The translations under genes and the position numbers were made by a program. This document shows, piece after piece, positions 19,543 to 28,340 of a stretch of DNA of 64,000 nt. The notes under the pieces were generated by a model that did no database searches, was not told where the DNA came from, and saw only the letters and a program-made list of their open reading frames with translations. Within the stretch, counting starts at the first letter, position 1. Each line of letters begins with the position of its first letter. This DNA comes from G965247475 sp965247475 (GTDB taxonomy: Bacteria; Chloroflexota; UBA11872). Location: NCBI GenBank assembly GCA_965247475.1, contig OZ252016.1, positions 868,001-932,000 on the forward strand, read 5' to 3'.

Positions 19543-20127
19543 CTAGGCGTGAGTTCCCCGCGGACCGGTGGCACGTTTGACCGGCCGCCACCCGTCGCCG
19601 GGTGGTTCCTTGACGTTGAACGTGTACTCGAGCCGCTTCGCCGGGTCGCCCGCGCGCTCGCCCGGGTCGCGGTCGATGAGTTCCAGCACGATGGCTGTTT
19701 CGCCCCGCGCGTTTCCACGGAATTCGAGCACCTTCGCCGCGGTCGCCGGATTCCCCACCAACCCGTCGGTCTCGAACGCCAATTCACCGTCAACCGCGTA
19801 CCACTCCAGAATCAACGTGTCGGGCTTCTCGGCGAAACGCCAGCGCAGCGGCGATGCGTCGTCGCCGCTCAACTCAATCTCCAGACCCTTCCGGTCCGGC
19901 GCACCGATGTCGTAGATGTACATCTCGGTCTCGATGACCTTCCCGGAGTCCGCCTCGGTGAGTACGTCGTAGGTCAGCTGATCGTGGCCAGTGACCGCCG
20001 ATCGCTGCGACGGGTCCGCTCGGGCCTCCACACCGCCGCCCTCTCCGCAGGCTGACAGCAGCACGAGTGCGGTCAGCGCGCCCGCGGCCAGCACGCCTGT
20101 CCGCCTCGTTGTCCGTCTGCCGGCCAA
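19543..20127 (-). CDS. Lipoprotein with chagasin-like beta domain (paralogue A)
   Basis: A 194-residue protein starting at TTG 20127, with GGAGGG 6 nt upstream. The signal is lipoprotein-type: basic RRTTRR, a hydrophobic run, then the lipobox LLSAC. The mature domain shares long blocks with the next gene: GLEIELSGDDASPLRW, RWRFAEKPD, GELAFETDGL, GNPATAAKVLEFRG, RGET and RRLEYTF-type ends. The order of a W-containing strand, a VGNP loop, a GET loop and a final strand resembles I42/chagasin-type cysteine-peptidase inhibitors, but the diagnostic NPTTG and RPW motifs are not intact, so this is a weak structural guess. Probably anchored outside the cytoplasmic membrane. Confidence 0.72.
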   Translation of the reverse strand: MAGRRTTRRTGVLAAGALTALVLLSACGEGGGVEARADPSQRSAVTGHDQLTYDVLTEADSGKVIETEMYIYDIGAPDRKGLEIELSGDDASPLRWRFAEKPDTLILEWYAVDGELAFETDGLVGNPATAAKVLEFRGNARGETAIVLELIDRDPGERAGDPAKRLEYTFNVKEPPGDGWRPVKRATGPRGTHA

Positions 20128-20181
20128 TGGATCCCTCCCGCCCCGCTCAGACCGCTGTGTCCGCGCCGCGACCGATTCGGC

Positions 20182-20751
20182 CTACCAGCAGCAGCCGAAC
20201 TTGGTGCCGATGCCGCCGCGCGGCGTTTCTACCTGGAACGTGTACTCCAGGCGCCTGGCCGGCTCGGCATCGATCGCCTCGGTATCCACCAGCTCGAAGC
20301 TGAACGTGGTCTCGCCCCGCCTCAAACCGCGGAACTCGAGGACCTTGGCCGCTACGGCCGGGTTGCCGATCAGGCCGTCCGTCTCGAACGCGAGCTCGCC
20401 GTTGACCTTGGCCCACTCGACCAGAAAATTGTCCGGCTTCTCTGCGAATCGCCAGCGCAAACTGGACGAGTCGTCGCCGCTCAGATGGATCTCCGGACCG
20501 CGCTTGTCCGGCAGTCCGATGTCCCATTCATACATCTCGATGATGACGGTCCCTCGCCCCGCGTCGGACTCGCTGATCACGAGGTACTCGGATTCGCTGG
20601 CACCGGTCGCAACCGACCGTCCCTCTGGTGCGGCGGCGCCGCCCGTGACTCCGGTTCCGCCCTCTCCGCAGGCGGTGAGCGTGAGCACCGCGACTGCCAG
20701 CAGGGCGCCTGTGAGCGCGTGTCGAAGGCCGCGAGCCCAATCTGTGGTCAT
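20182..20751 (-). CDS. Lipoprotein with chagasin-like beta domain (paralogue B)
   Basis: The product is about 189 aa from ATG 20751, which is preceded by GGGATGG. The lipobox is LTLTAC, followed by GEGG as in its neighbour. The mature region is clearly homologous to paralogue A (shared RWRFAEKPD, GELAFETDGLIGNP, AAKVLEFRG and LEYTF), so the two arose by tandem duplication and have diverged considerably. Its own end is unusual: a short tail finishing KFGCCW with two adjacent cysteines. The 55-nt gap to paralogue A and the same strand suggest co-transcription. Function unknown. Confidence 0.72.
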   Translation of the reverse strand: MTTDWARGLRHALTGALLAVAVLTLTACGEGGTGVTGGAAAPEGRSVATGASESEYLVISESDAGRGTVIIEMYEWDIGLPDKRGPEIHLSGDDSSSLRWRFAEKPDNFLVEWAKVNGELAFETDGLIGNPAVAAKVLEFRGLRRGETTFSFELVDTEAIDAEPARRLEYTFQVETPRGGIGTKFGCCW

Positions 20752-20909
20752 GGCCCATCCCTTCGCTGCCCACCGGCTGGCGGCGGGGACCGGGGGCAAT
20801 CATCCCGTCCACATGTTACCGCGTACGCCTGGCGGCGGCTGCGGCGAGTGACGTTCCGGTCGCAGTTCGCTCTCTCGGCTGTTTCGCCCGGCTGTTCGCT
20901 CCAGGTGGG

Positions 20910-20952
20910 AAAAGCCTCGAGGCCCGGGCCTTTGGGGGCCCGGGCCTCGAGG
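20910..20952 (-). terminator. Rho-independent terminator of the solute-binding protein gene
   Basis: A perfect 16-bp stem (20915-20930 with 20937-20952) around a 6-nt loop, followed on the minus strand by TTTT (20913-20910). It lies just beyond the stop of the 20975-22462 gene. This is the strongest terminator seen in the window. Confidence 0.88.
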
Positions 20953-20974
20953 TCTCGAATCGACGAACTAGCTA

Positions 20975-22462
20975 CTAGTTGTAGTAGTTGGCCTTGGTGA
21001 CCGGCTTCGGCCAGTCGGCCTTGTCCATGACCGCGTTGGCGTCGCTCTGGGTGTTCTCAATCGCCTCCGCCGAACCCATCTCGCCGTTCAGCAGGAGGTC
21101 ATTGATGTACTTCCAGTAGCCGGCGTCCCGCCAGGCCTGCCACTCGGAGTGGTAGCCCTGGGAGTGGTTGGCGGCCAGGTTCAGCGACGCTCCCCAGTTC
21201 TCCATACCCTGAGGCGGCGCCGCCAGCGTGCCTGGCGCATCGTAGGCGCCGCGGTGCGTCGGGAAGTTGCCGCGGTCGATCCCGATGCGCTCCGACACCG
21301 GCTCGCTGGCCGCGAAGAACAGCCAGCGCGCGGCCTCTTCGGTGATGCCCGAGCGGTCGGCCGAGTTCATCACGTAGTGCGACTGGTCCTCGTGCAGGGT
21401 GGCCGCTTCCCCGGTGCCCGGGTGCTTGGGCGGGAGGCCCAGCGACCACTCGAAGCGGCGACCGATCTGCGCCACCGCGCCGGCCGGCCCGTAGTACATG
21501 CTGCCGTGGTGAATGGCGGCCTTGCCCGCGACGAACGGGTTGCCGAACTCACCGCGGACTTCCGACGCGACCGACGGCGAGACGTTGACGCCGTCGACGT
21601 TGGTCAGCTGGTCCAGCCATTCGAACGTCTGCACGAAGCCGTCGTGGTCGAACAGGCTGGTCGAGAAGTCGGCGTCGTACCAGAACGGGGCGCCCGCGCT
21701 GAAGGCCGTGCCGGCCCAGCTGGTGACCCAGTCGGGACTCTCCATCATGCCGTAGATGCCGGCGCTGGAGTCGGTGAGCTGCTTGAGCATCTCGTTGGCG
21801 TCGTCCCAGTCCCAATTCGCGCCCGGGAAGTCGACGCCGGAGGCGCCGAGCAGGTCGAGGTTGAACGACCAGCCGGGAGCGTGGATCTGATACGGGAACC
21901 CGAGCTGCTGGTCGCCCCAGTAGTAGAGCGAGCCCTCGTACGGTTGGTGGGCCGGATGCCCTTCGGGGACCACGACGTAGTCGTCCATGTCGATCCCGTC
22001 TTTGGCCACAACCTCGGAGATGTCGCTGAACCCGCCGTCGCGAACCAGGATCTGGAAGATCCGGCCGTCGATCAGCGCCGTGACCGGGCCCGTGCCCGCG
22101 GCGATGTCGATGGCCATGGTGGTCAGGTCCTGCGCCGGCTCCACCTTGATGGTGACGTTCTCCTGCGCGTCACGGAAGGACGCCAGCGCCCAGGCCATGG
22201 CCTTGCCGCGCGGCCCGGCCGCGTGGTCGGTGGAGAACGTGACCTCGACCGGCCCCATCTGCTCCGTCATGGCGGGGGCGGCCTCGGCCGGCACCTCGAC
22301 CATGACTTCCTTGGTCACGATCTTCTCGACCACGACTTCCTGGGTCACGATCTTCTCGACGATTTGCGTCTCGCCGCAGGCGGCGAGAATCGCCGCGCCG
22401 GATGCACCCAAGACACCGACGCTGGCCGCCCGTAGAACGTGGCGGCGTGTGAGCTGAGCCAT
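20975..22462 (-). CDS. ABC-transporter extracellular solute-binding lipoprotein (family 1, Tat-type signal)
   Basis: A 495-residue protein with strong AGGAGG ribosome site. The N-terminus has twin arginine (LTRRHVLRAAS) and lipobox ILAAC, so it is probably exported folded and lipid-anchored. Immediately after comes a spacer with repeated IVEKIVTQEVVVEKIV-like units ending VMVEVPAEA, a hallmark of Chloroflexota binding proteins. The rest fits the SBP_bac_1 oligosaccharide-binding fold (GPVEVTFSTDHA, FPYQIHAPGW, AGKAAIHHGSMYYG, ARWLFFAASEP). It would capture a sugar or other solute for an ABC importer, but no permease or ATPase lies next to it, so it is an orphan served by a distant transporter. 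Confidence 0.88.
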   Translation of the reverse strand: MAQLTRRHVLRAASVGVLGASGAAILAACGETQIVEKIVTQEVVVEKIVTKEVMVEVPAEAAPAMTEQMGPVEVTFSTDHAAGPRGKAMAWALASFRDAQENVTIKVEPAQDLTTMAIDIAAGTGPVTALIDGRIFQILVRDGGFSDISEVVAKDGIDMDDYVVVPEGHPAHQPYEGSLYYWGDQQLGFPYQIHAPGWSFNLDLLGASGVDFPGANWDWDDANEMLKQLTDSSAGIYGMMESPDWVTSWAGTAFSAGAPFWYDADFSTSLFDHDGFVQTFEWLDQLTNVDGVNVSPSVASEVRGEFGNPFVAGKAAIHHGSMYYGPAGAVAQIGRRFEWSLGLPPKHPGTGEAATLHEDQSHYVMNSADRSGITEEAARWLFFAASEPVSERIGIDRGNFPTHRGAYDAPGTLAAPPQGMENWGASLNLAANHSQGYHSEWQAWRDAGYWKYINDLLLNGEMGSAEAIENTQSDANAVMDKADWPKPVTKANYYN

Positions 22463-22986
22463 AGAATCCTCCTCGTCCCTGGGCCAAGTCTCCTGGCCCG
22501 TGGACGACCCTTGCCTGTGCGCAGTTGCACAGGGACGACAGGACCGAATTCTTCGGTCGCGGACGGTAGGTTGTATCGTCGCGGCTATCGTGCGTCAAGC
22601 ATGTCGACACGATTCTGGCCCGACCGCGATGGACGCTCAGGCGCTGCGCCTCAGGGGTGCGGCCCGACCCCGGCGGCCCAGTCAGAGGGTCCGATCGGCC
22701 TCCAGGCGATCGGCGCGGCGCTGGCGGCTCGTTGCCGGTCGTCTACGAATCGCCGCTACTGGTTGAGGGTCACTCCGACGCGGGGCGGAGGCTCTTTCCC
22801 CGCGCACCCTGAGCCCTTCGGCTGGTTCAGGGCAGGCGCTGTCCCCGGTGCACCCGGGGCTTGTCGACGGGGGCACGGGAATGGTGTGGATCGAAGCCAG
22901 GCGTTCACCGCAGCGTGGACCGACGCGGGACCCTGGCCGCAGCCTTCCAGGTCGCCGCGCGTCAGCCAGCCTCGTGGGAGGTGCGG
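22463..22986. other. Intergenic stretch with an inverted repeat
   Basis: About 520 bases without a convincing gene. The first 60 bases hold the ribosome site and probable leader of the solute-binding gene. At 22807-22832 a stem-loop CCCTGAgCC-CTTC-GGctggTTCAGGG resembles the dispersed 'CCCTGA...TCAGGG' repeats of GC-rich genomes. GC-rich short inverted repeats continue to about 22880. Nothing else is recognised. Confidence 0.5.
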
Positions 22987-24357
22987 CTAGTCGACGCTCC
23001 GGCGGTCGCGCGCGCGGCGCGGCGTTGCGCGTAGGAACGCATAGCCAATCACGCCGGCGATCGCGGACGCCACCAGGATTCCGAGTTTTGCGTTCGTCAG
23101 CAATGCCGCCTGCTCACCGAAGGCCAGCGCGGCGATGAACAGCGACATCGTGAACCCGATCCCGCCCAGCATTCCGGCGCCCACGATCTGGCGCCAGCGC
23201 ACCCCGCTCGGCAGTCCGGCGATGCCGGCCTTGACGGCAAGCCACGCGGCCAGCGAGATCCCGATCGGCTTGCCGAGAACCAGGCCCAGGATGATCCCCA
23301 CGGAGACCGCGGAGATCAGACTGGCCTCGCCCTCCCCGGTGAGCGAGACGCCCGCATTTGCCAGCGCGAAGATTGGCACGATCACATACACAACGCGAGG
23401 TTGGAGGGCGTGCTCCATCTTTTGCAGAGGAGACGTCATGTCCTGGTAGGTGCCCTCGAGCGCCTGCAGGCTGGCTTGCTGGCGGCTCAAGGCCTCTTCG
23501 CCCGAACCCGACTCGCCGGACCGCACGAAGTCGTCCAGCAAACGGCGGGCGCGCTCCACGTACCCTTGCGCGTCCGTGCCCGCCCGCGCCGGGATCGTAA
23601 GGGCCAGCAGGACACCCGCAATGGTTGCGTGCACGCCCGATTCCAGGGTTGCGAGCCAGAGGCCGAGCCCAAGAACGACATAGACCGAAATGCGTTGCAC
23701 CCCGAGCCGGTTCATCGCGAGCAAGGCGATGAAGAACCCCAGCATCACGACCAGCGCCTGCACATCGATCGACGCCGTGTAGAAGGTCGCGATCACCAGC
23801 ACCGCGCCGATGTCGTCAACGATGGCGAGCGCGACCAGGAAGACCTTCAGGCCGGGCGGCACGCGTCGACCGATGACCGCCATCACGCCGATCACAAAGG
23901 CAATGTCGGTTGCCATCGGGACGCCCCAGCCCCGAATCCCTTCGCTACCGAGGTTCAGCGCCACGTAGAGGGCGGCGGGCACGACCATGCCTCCGACCGC
24001 GCCGAAGATCGGCAGCATGGCCTGGCGCCGCTGCGAGAGCGCGCCTGACAGGAACTCGCGCTTGATCTCCAGCCCCACGAGCAGGAAGAAGACGGCCATG
24101 AGCGCGTCGTTGATCCACTCGATGAGCTCCATCTCGAGCACGTAGTCGGCGACCCCGAGCTCGATCGAGGTGCCGTGGAACAGCTGCTGATATGAGTCGC
24201 GCCACGGAGAGTTGGCCCATACGAGGCCCGCGACGGCGAACGCCAGAAGCACGACTCCGCCGGAGGTCTCGGCGCGAATGAACGCCTGCAGCGGCGTCAG
24301 GAGCCGCTCGACGCGGCGCGAGCGAACCTGCTGACGGCCTTTGATCACAGCCTCCAC
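22987..24357 (-). CDS. nhaA: Na+/H+ antiporter NhaA
   Basis: An inner-membrane antiporter of about 456 aa from GTG 24357. A longer frame to ATG 24492 adds 45 mostly polar, Arg-rich residues and seems unlikely; the start is uncertain either way. Family motifs are intact: ETSGGVVLLAFAVAGLVWAN, WINDALMAVFFLLVGLEIKR, the ATDIAFVIG helix, and LVALAIVDDIGAVLVI carrying the two adjacent aspartates that bind Na+/H+. About eleven hydrophobic segments are visible. A cytoplasmic loop (RRLLDDFVRSGESGSGEEAL) lengthens it relative to E. coli NhaA, as in other long NhaA forms. It would export Na+ in exchange for protons, consistent with a saline habitat. Confidence 0.92.
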   Translation of the reverse strand: MEAVIKGRQQVRSRRVERLLTPLQAFIRAETSGGVVLLAFAVAGLVWANSPWRDSYQQLFHGTSIELGVADYVLEMELIEWINDALMAVFFLLVGLEIKREFLSGALSQRRQAMLPIFGAVGGMVVPAALYVALNLGSEGIRGWGVPMATDIAFVIGVMAVIGRRVPPGLKVFLVALAIVDDIGAVLVIATFYTASIDVQALVVMLGFFIALLAMNRLGVQRISVYVVLGLGLWLATLESGVHATIAGVLLALTIPARAGTDAQGYVERARRLLDDFVRSGESGSGEEALSRQQASLQALEGTYQDMTSPLQKMEHALQPRVVYVIVPIFALANAGVSLTGEGEASLISAVSVGIILGLVLGKPIGISLAAWLAVKAGIAGLPSGVRWRQIVGAGMLGGIGFTMSLFIAALAFGEQAALLTNAKLGILVASAIAGVIGYAFLRATPRRARDRRSVD

Positions 24358-24578
24358 AACGTCGACGGGCGCGTGGCAAGTATTGCGCACGTCGCTCGCC
24401 GCGATCGGGTCGCCCACGGATGGCGTGCGGTGGGCGGCCAGTGGTCGAGCGTCGCGGCCACGACCGCCGGCCCGACTGCGTGAACCGGCCATGCGGCGCG
24501 CGCGAGGCCGTGCGGCAGATACCGACGCGTGCGTTCAGCCGGCCGCCCGGACGCGGCCCTTGGGAGGCAAACCAGCGA

Positions 24579-25172
24579 TCAGGAAGGCGTGTCCTCCATC
24601 AAGTTCGCCCGGCGCGCGATGTCCCAGTACGCGTGATCGGCATGGTGCACGAGGGTGTTCTCAAGACTCCGCTCGATCAGTTCGCCCTCGCCGGAATGAC
24701 CGCCGGCGGTGTGCGCGACGGCCTCGGGCAGACCAACCGTCAGGCAGATGTGCACGCCGTACACCGAATGGCGAATCGACGGATGTCCAACCTTGCCAAC
24801 GTCGCCGCTCCATCGGGCTTGATTGGCCGGTCCGAACTCCCACGGCTTCCCGACGTCGTGACAGAGGGCGCACGCCCACAGCAGATCGCGATCGATCCCA
24901 ACGTCGCCGTGCACAGCCTCGAATCCGTCCGCCAGCGTTTGGGCCATGCGCGCCACGCCGCGCAGATGGACCGTTTGGGTGCCGTCCTTCAATCTGGGCG
25001 TGTCGGGGTTTCCGGAGGCGCGTATCTGCTCGATGCTGTCGAACTCGCTCTCGGCCAGGGCGAACGCCCAGGCCTCCACCACCTGCTCGCGTAGAGCTTC
25101 GTTCTGGATCTCGGCGAGCTCGCGCTCGAAGCTGCGTCGCACGCTGGCTCGACAGGTTTCGCGATCGTCCAT
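24579..25172 (-). CDS. HD-domain phosphohydrolase
   Basis: The product is about 197 aa from ATG 25172, with AAAGGTG upstream; GTG 25190 is possible. The HD signature is clear: VHLRGVARMAQTLAD (first His), WACALCHDVGKPWEF (His-Asp pair), HSVYGVHI and VHHADHAYWDIAR (later metal ligands). Such enzymes hydrolyse phosphate esters, often of nucleotides or second messengers. The N-terminal 50 residues (RRSFERELAEIQNEALREQVVEAW) are helical and acidic. Substrate unknown. No functional link to its neighbours is apparent. Confidence 0.8.
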   Translation of the reverse strand: MDDRETCRASVRRSFERELAEIQNEALREQVVEAWAFALAESEFDSIEQIRASGNPDTPRLKDGTQTVHLRGVARMAQTLADGFEAVHGDVGIDRDLLWACALCHDVGKPWEFGPANQARWSGDVGKVGHPSIRHSVYGVHICLTVGLPEAVAHTAGGHSGEGELIERSLENTLVHHADHAYWDIARRANLMEDTPS

Positions 25173-25266
25173 GTGGGCACCTTTCGTCACATCGGGATAT
25201 CGGGCGTCACGGCCCGGCCGGTTCCCCTGCGTAGGCCATTCAACGAGCGATTGTGCCTCGCGGCTC

Positions 25267-25301
25267 GCCCGCGGCGACCCTTCAGGTTTACGCGCACAGC
25301 C
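25267..25301 (+). repeat. 35-bp direct repeat, left copy
   Basis: Identical at 34 of 35 positions to 27388-27422 in the same orientation. The two copies bracket the acetamidase and cupin genes. Downstream of this copy a plus-strand frame ending ...DDAVEALRAAIAYDISRRED runs to a stop near 25391. It looks coding but has no start of its own. Confidence 0.7.
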
Positions 25302-25412
25302 GACGACGCCGTCGAAGCCCTACGAGCCGCCATCGCCTACGATATCTCGCGCCGGGAAGACCGCCCGGTGGCGCTCACCGAGGTGCCATAAGGACAGCCA
25401 AAGTCGCGAAAG

Positions 25413-26360
25413 CTAATTCGACCGCCCAGCGGGGCTCGTCGCAAACCCCAACTCCGCCAACACTGACTTCCGCAGCTTGCACACCATCGTGTACGCCGGG
25501 TCGTACATGTTACCCAGGTCGTACTCCACGGCCCGCCCCAGCAGCATGTGAGCCTCGCGCGTCGTCAGGCCATAGTCGGTTTCCAGCCAGCGCACCATCT
25601 CGGTTGTGGCGTGCTGCACGGCCTGGTCCAGCGGACGCACGTTGCCGCAGGTCATCAGGAACGTGTTGTCCTCGACCCGCGGCCAGTGGATGGTCTGCCC
25701 CTTCACCAGGTCCAGGCTGAAACGCACGTCCATCGAGATTTCCACGCCGGTGCCGTCCATCTCGCCGTCGCCCTGCAGCGCGTGCCCGTCGCCCAGGAAG
25801 AACAGAGCACCATCCGTAAACACTGGAAATGAGACGGTGACGCCCGGCGTGATCCGGTTGTAATCCATGTTGCCCCCGTGCGCTCCAGAGGTCATGGTGC
25901 TGATCGCTTCACCAATGCCCGGCGCCACTCCCACCGTTCCCAGCATCGGTCGCAATGGCAACGGCTGCCCCGTCAGCCGATTCTGCGGCTCAACCAGCGT
26001 TACCGTTCCCACCTCCACGTCCACGTCCCAAGTCGCCAGGTCAGCCTCGTCGTCAAAGTTCGCCTCGTATTCAAAGTCCACCACGTTTGGAGCCAACTGC
26101 GCCGTCGTCCAGCCCATCCGCCGGTTCGGCACGACTTCGTGCAAGTGCAGAACCAGCGCGTCGCCCGGTTCCGCGCCGTTCACATAGAACGGACCCGTCT
26201 GCGGATTGGGCCACCCCGCCCGCTCCACGTTGTCATGATCGAACCCACGGGCGTCAACCGCGGTTGTCGCAATCGAGTCTCCGGGCTCCACATGCAGAGC
26301 CGGCGGATGACTCCCCATCGTGTTGTAGTACTTCGTGGGCGAAGAGTCGTGGTGTGCCAT
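25413..26360 (-). CDS. Acetamidase/formamidase family protein (paralogue 2)
   Basis: A 315-residue protein with family landmarks NPQTGPFYVNGAEPGDALVLHL, PMLGTVGVAPGIGE, SGAHGGNMDYN, FPVFTDGALFFLGDGHALQGDGE and TEMVRWLETDYGL. It belongs to the same family as the 17336-18217 protein but is only distantly similar in the variable regions, so the two are probably not functionally redundant. It carries an insertion around DFEYEANFDDEADLATWDVDVE. A cupin gene lies upstream on the same strand (151-nt gap), possibly co-transcribed. Likely cytoplasmic amide hydrolysis; substrate unknown. Confidence 0.87.
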   Translation of the reverse strand: MAHHDSSPTKYYNTMGSHPPALHVEPGDSIATTAVDARGFDHDNVERAGWPNPQTGPFYVNGAEPGDALVLHLHEVVPNRRMGWTTAQLAPNVVDFEYEANFDDEADLATWDVDVEVGTVTLVEPQNRLTGQPLPLRPMLGTVGVAPGIGEAISTMTSGAHGGNMDYNRITPGVTVSFPVFTDGALFFLGDGHALQGDGEMDGTGVEISMDVRFSLDLVKGQTIHWPRVEDNTFLMTCGNVRPLDQAVQHATTEMVRWLETDYGLTTREAHMLLGRAVEYDLGNMYDPAYTMVCKLRKSVLAELGFATSPAGRSN

Positions 26361-26511
26361 GGATAGCCCTTACATAAGTGGCGGGAGGCAATTGCCCCGT
26401 AGTTTGGAGCATTGGACGGCGTGGCGACCAGTCGCACCAGGCGCCGCATCCCGCCAGGACCTCCGGCGGCTGCTTAGCGCTGCGACGCTGGCCCGGGGAT
26501 ATTCCTGCTGA

Positions 26512-26916
26512 CTAAGGCGAAACGCGAAGGCTGTTCCATGGCGCTTGGTCGGCCACGTCCACCAGCTCGTACCCGATGTCGCCCACGCAGGGACCCAGCA
26601 TCGCGATCACCTTGGCTGGCTCGTCGCCGTCGTTGAACGTGGCGTGGACGCAGTCGGCGGGAATAAATGCGGCGTCGCCCGGACTCAGCATGCGCCGCTC
26701 CTGGCCCACCCATTGCTCCACCGTGCCCTTCACGCAGACGATCGATTCTTCCTGGTCGGGATGCTTGTGAAAGTCGTGACCGCTGCCCGGCAGCAACTCC
26801 ACGTCGATCACGGTCAGGTACTCGCTTCCGGTAACCGGCGGATTGCTGAGCCAACCCAGCGGTCCCCAGTCCAGTTGATCGCGCGGGGTTTCTGATTGAA
26901 TGAGGAATCGCTTCAT
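26512..26916 (-). CDS. Small cupin-domain protein
   Basis: A 134-residue single cupin barrel. Motif 1 is HDFHKHPDQEESIVCVKG, with His and Glu metal ligands. Motif 2 is PGDAAFIPADCVHATFN, with the third His. GGAGG lies 7 nt before the ATG. Small cupins act as dioxygenases, isomerases or sugar/ligand-binding proteins. The metal and reaction are not readable here. It lies directly upstream of acetamidase paralogue 2 and may work with it. Confidence 0.8.
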   Translation of the reverse strand: MKRFLIQSETPRDQLDWGPLGWLSNPPVTGSEYLTVIDVELLPGSGHDFHKHPDQEESIVCVKGTVEQWVGQERRMLSPGDAAFIPADCVHATFNDGDEPAKVIAMLGPCVGDIGYELVDVADQAPWNSLRVSP

Positions 26917-27030
26917 GGTCTGCCTCCACGGATCAGAACGGGTCAGCGTCTCGCGCGAACAGGGAGTCGAGCTTCGTCACGCCGCATCTCTGACTCTGGC
27001 GCCCGAAACGGATTCGGCGATTTGCGATAA

Positions 27031-27468
27031 CACAGCGCGAGGATCGTCCGACAGCTACGACCACGAGGAAGGCTCGGCACATGCGAGCGGTCATCTGTAG
27101 TCCACGAGCGCTTTGACGCCAAGTGGCCCTTCGCGGCCGACTACTGGCACGAGTCCTGGCGCCGCCAGGGCGACTGCGAGCTGTATCGCACCGAAGAGTC
27201 CGAAGCCCGCGCCCTGCAACTCGACTCCGCCTCCGTCCAGCGCCTGGCGCTGCTGGGCTTTCCGGCCACCGCCGAGGACCTCGATCGCTTCATCGCGCTC
27301 GAGGAGTGCTTCTACCCGCGAGACGGCCTTGAACACCTTGAACAATGGTCAAGCGATCCGGCGACTAACGGCATCGAGGCGGCCATAGCCCGCGGCGACC
27401 CTTCAGGTTTGCGCGCACAGCCAGCCGCCTGGCTCGGGTCTAGCGAAGCACTCTGGAGGTGCCCATGA
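27031..27468 (+). pseudogene. Start-less coding fragment, family not recognised
   Basis: One plus-strand frame is open from 27031 to a TGA at 27468 and reads like real protein from about 27100 on (ERFDAKWPFAADYWHESW, SVQRLALLGFPATAEDL, FIALEECFYPRDGL, IARGDPSGL). It contains no ATG, GTG or TTG before the protein-like part, only one TTG near its end inside the 35-bp repeat, so as it stands it cannot be expressed as a normal gene. The frame runs through the 35-bp direct repeat and then into low-similarity sequence. I interpret it as the remnant of a disrupted gene. The 26917-27030 stretch shows no gene. Confidence 0.45.
27388..27422 (+). repeat. 35-bp direct repeat, right copy
   Basis: Matches 25267-25301 with one mismatch (G for A after TTT). 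It lies inside the start-less fragment, where it encodes ARGDPSGLRAQ. Confidence 0.7.
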
Positions 27469-28318
27469 CCTCCACGACGACTCGCGGTGGATCGCCCGTC
27501 ACCCGTACATGCGCGGCGCCGGCAATCTGACCGCTCAAACTCTCGGTGACATGCAGGTTGACCTGGCCTTCCCCAGCCACTCCGATCTCGGCCGCGCGGG
27601 CGATCAGTCCGGCCAAGCGCACGTCGATCAACCCACCGGCGGTGAGCCGCAAACGACCCACCTCTCCAGCGGCCTCGACGCGGCTTGCTCCGGTGATAAC
27701 GGCGGTCAGGCCCTCGACGCGCACCTGCGGCAGCCGCAGCACTCCCCGGCCATCCACGACCACGTTGAGCTGCTTCACCTCGATCAAGCCGTTGACGCGC
27801 GCGTCAACAGCGCCGCTGAGTTCCAGCCCGTCGAGCGATGGCAGGGAAACGCGCGCGCTCAGCGTGACGGGTGCGCGAATGACCGCCTCATCAATGTGGA
27901 TGCGCAGGCGGCCGGCGGTCACGCCGGTCGTGACGAGCGCCAGGATGCGCTCGTCCGCCTCGAGCGTCACCGCGTGCGGCTTGCCTACCGTGACCCGCAG
28001 CGTCCAGGGTCCCGCGAGCTCGACCGACGAGAATCCGCGCAGATCCAGCGACCGCTCCGTTACGCGTTCCGCGCGGGGCGGCGTCGGTGATCCCCAGGCG
28101 CCTACGCGCGCGCCTCTCGGCGCTCGGTCCAGGTCCACGCGGGCATCAGGGCGAAGGCCGTCGCTGGGGCTCGCCCCACCGGCCGGACCGCGCGCCCCCT
28201 CGCCGCAGGCGCCGAGCGCGGCCAGCGCGATGAGAGCCACGGACGCCGCCAGGGCTCGGGCGCGCCGCGGCCGGGGATCGGCGGCGCGCGAACTGGACTC
28301 GGGCATGGGCACGTCCAT
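27440..28318 (-). CDS. Lipoprotein with DUF2807 (GIN head) beta-helix domain
   Basis: A 292-residue protein. After a basic start, a hydrophobic run leads to the lipobox LAALGAC. A Pro/Ala/Arg-rich linker covers about residues 45-85. The rest is DUF2807: DLRGFSSVELAGPWTLRVTVG, VTLEADERILALV, then repeated short beta rungs such as LDGLELSGAVDARV, LTAVITGASRVEAAGEV and IAGAAHVRVTG. Such domains form a right-handed beta solenoid and are exported. Ligand unknown. The 3' end overlaps the convergent gene remnant. The gene begins about 23 nt from tRNA-Ala. Confidence 0.82.
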   Translation of the reverse strand: MDVPMPESSSRAADPRPRRARALAASVALIALAALGACGEGARGPAGGASPSDGLRPDARVDLDRAPRGARVGAWGSPTPPRAERVTERSLDLRGFSSVELAGPWTLRVTVGKPHAVTLEADERILALVTTGVTAGRLRIHIDEAVIRAPVTLSARVSLPSLDGLELSGAVDARVNGLIEVKQLNVVVDGRGVLRLPQVRVEGLTAVITGASRVEAAGEVGRLRLTAGGLIDVRLAGLIARAAEIGVAGEGQVNLHVTESLSGQIAGAAHVRVTGDPPRVVVEVMGTSRVLR

Positions 28319-28340
28319 AGGTCTGGGTGCCCGTGCGCGG

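Noticed and set aside
21149..22435. 428-codon plus-strand frame opposite the solute-binding protein
   Set aside because: Composition (Arg/Val/Gly/His repeats) is that of an antisense frame; the minus-strand gene has a signal peptide, ribosome site and terminator.
27091..27345. 84-codon minus-strand frame opposite the start-less fragment
   Set aside because: The plus-strand translation has a more protein-like pattern; the minus frame is Gly/Val/Ala-rich and has no ribosome site.
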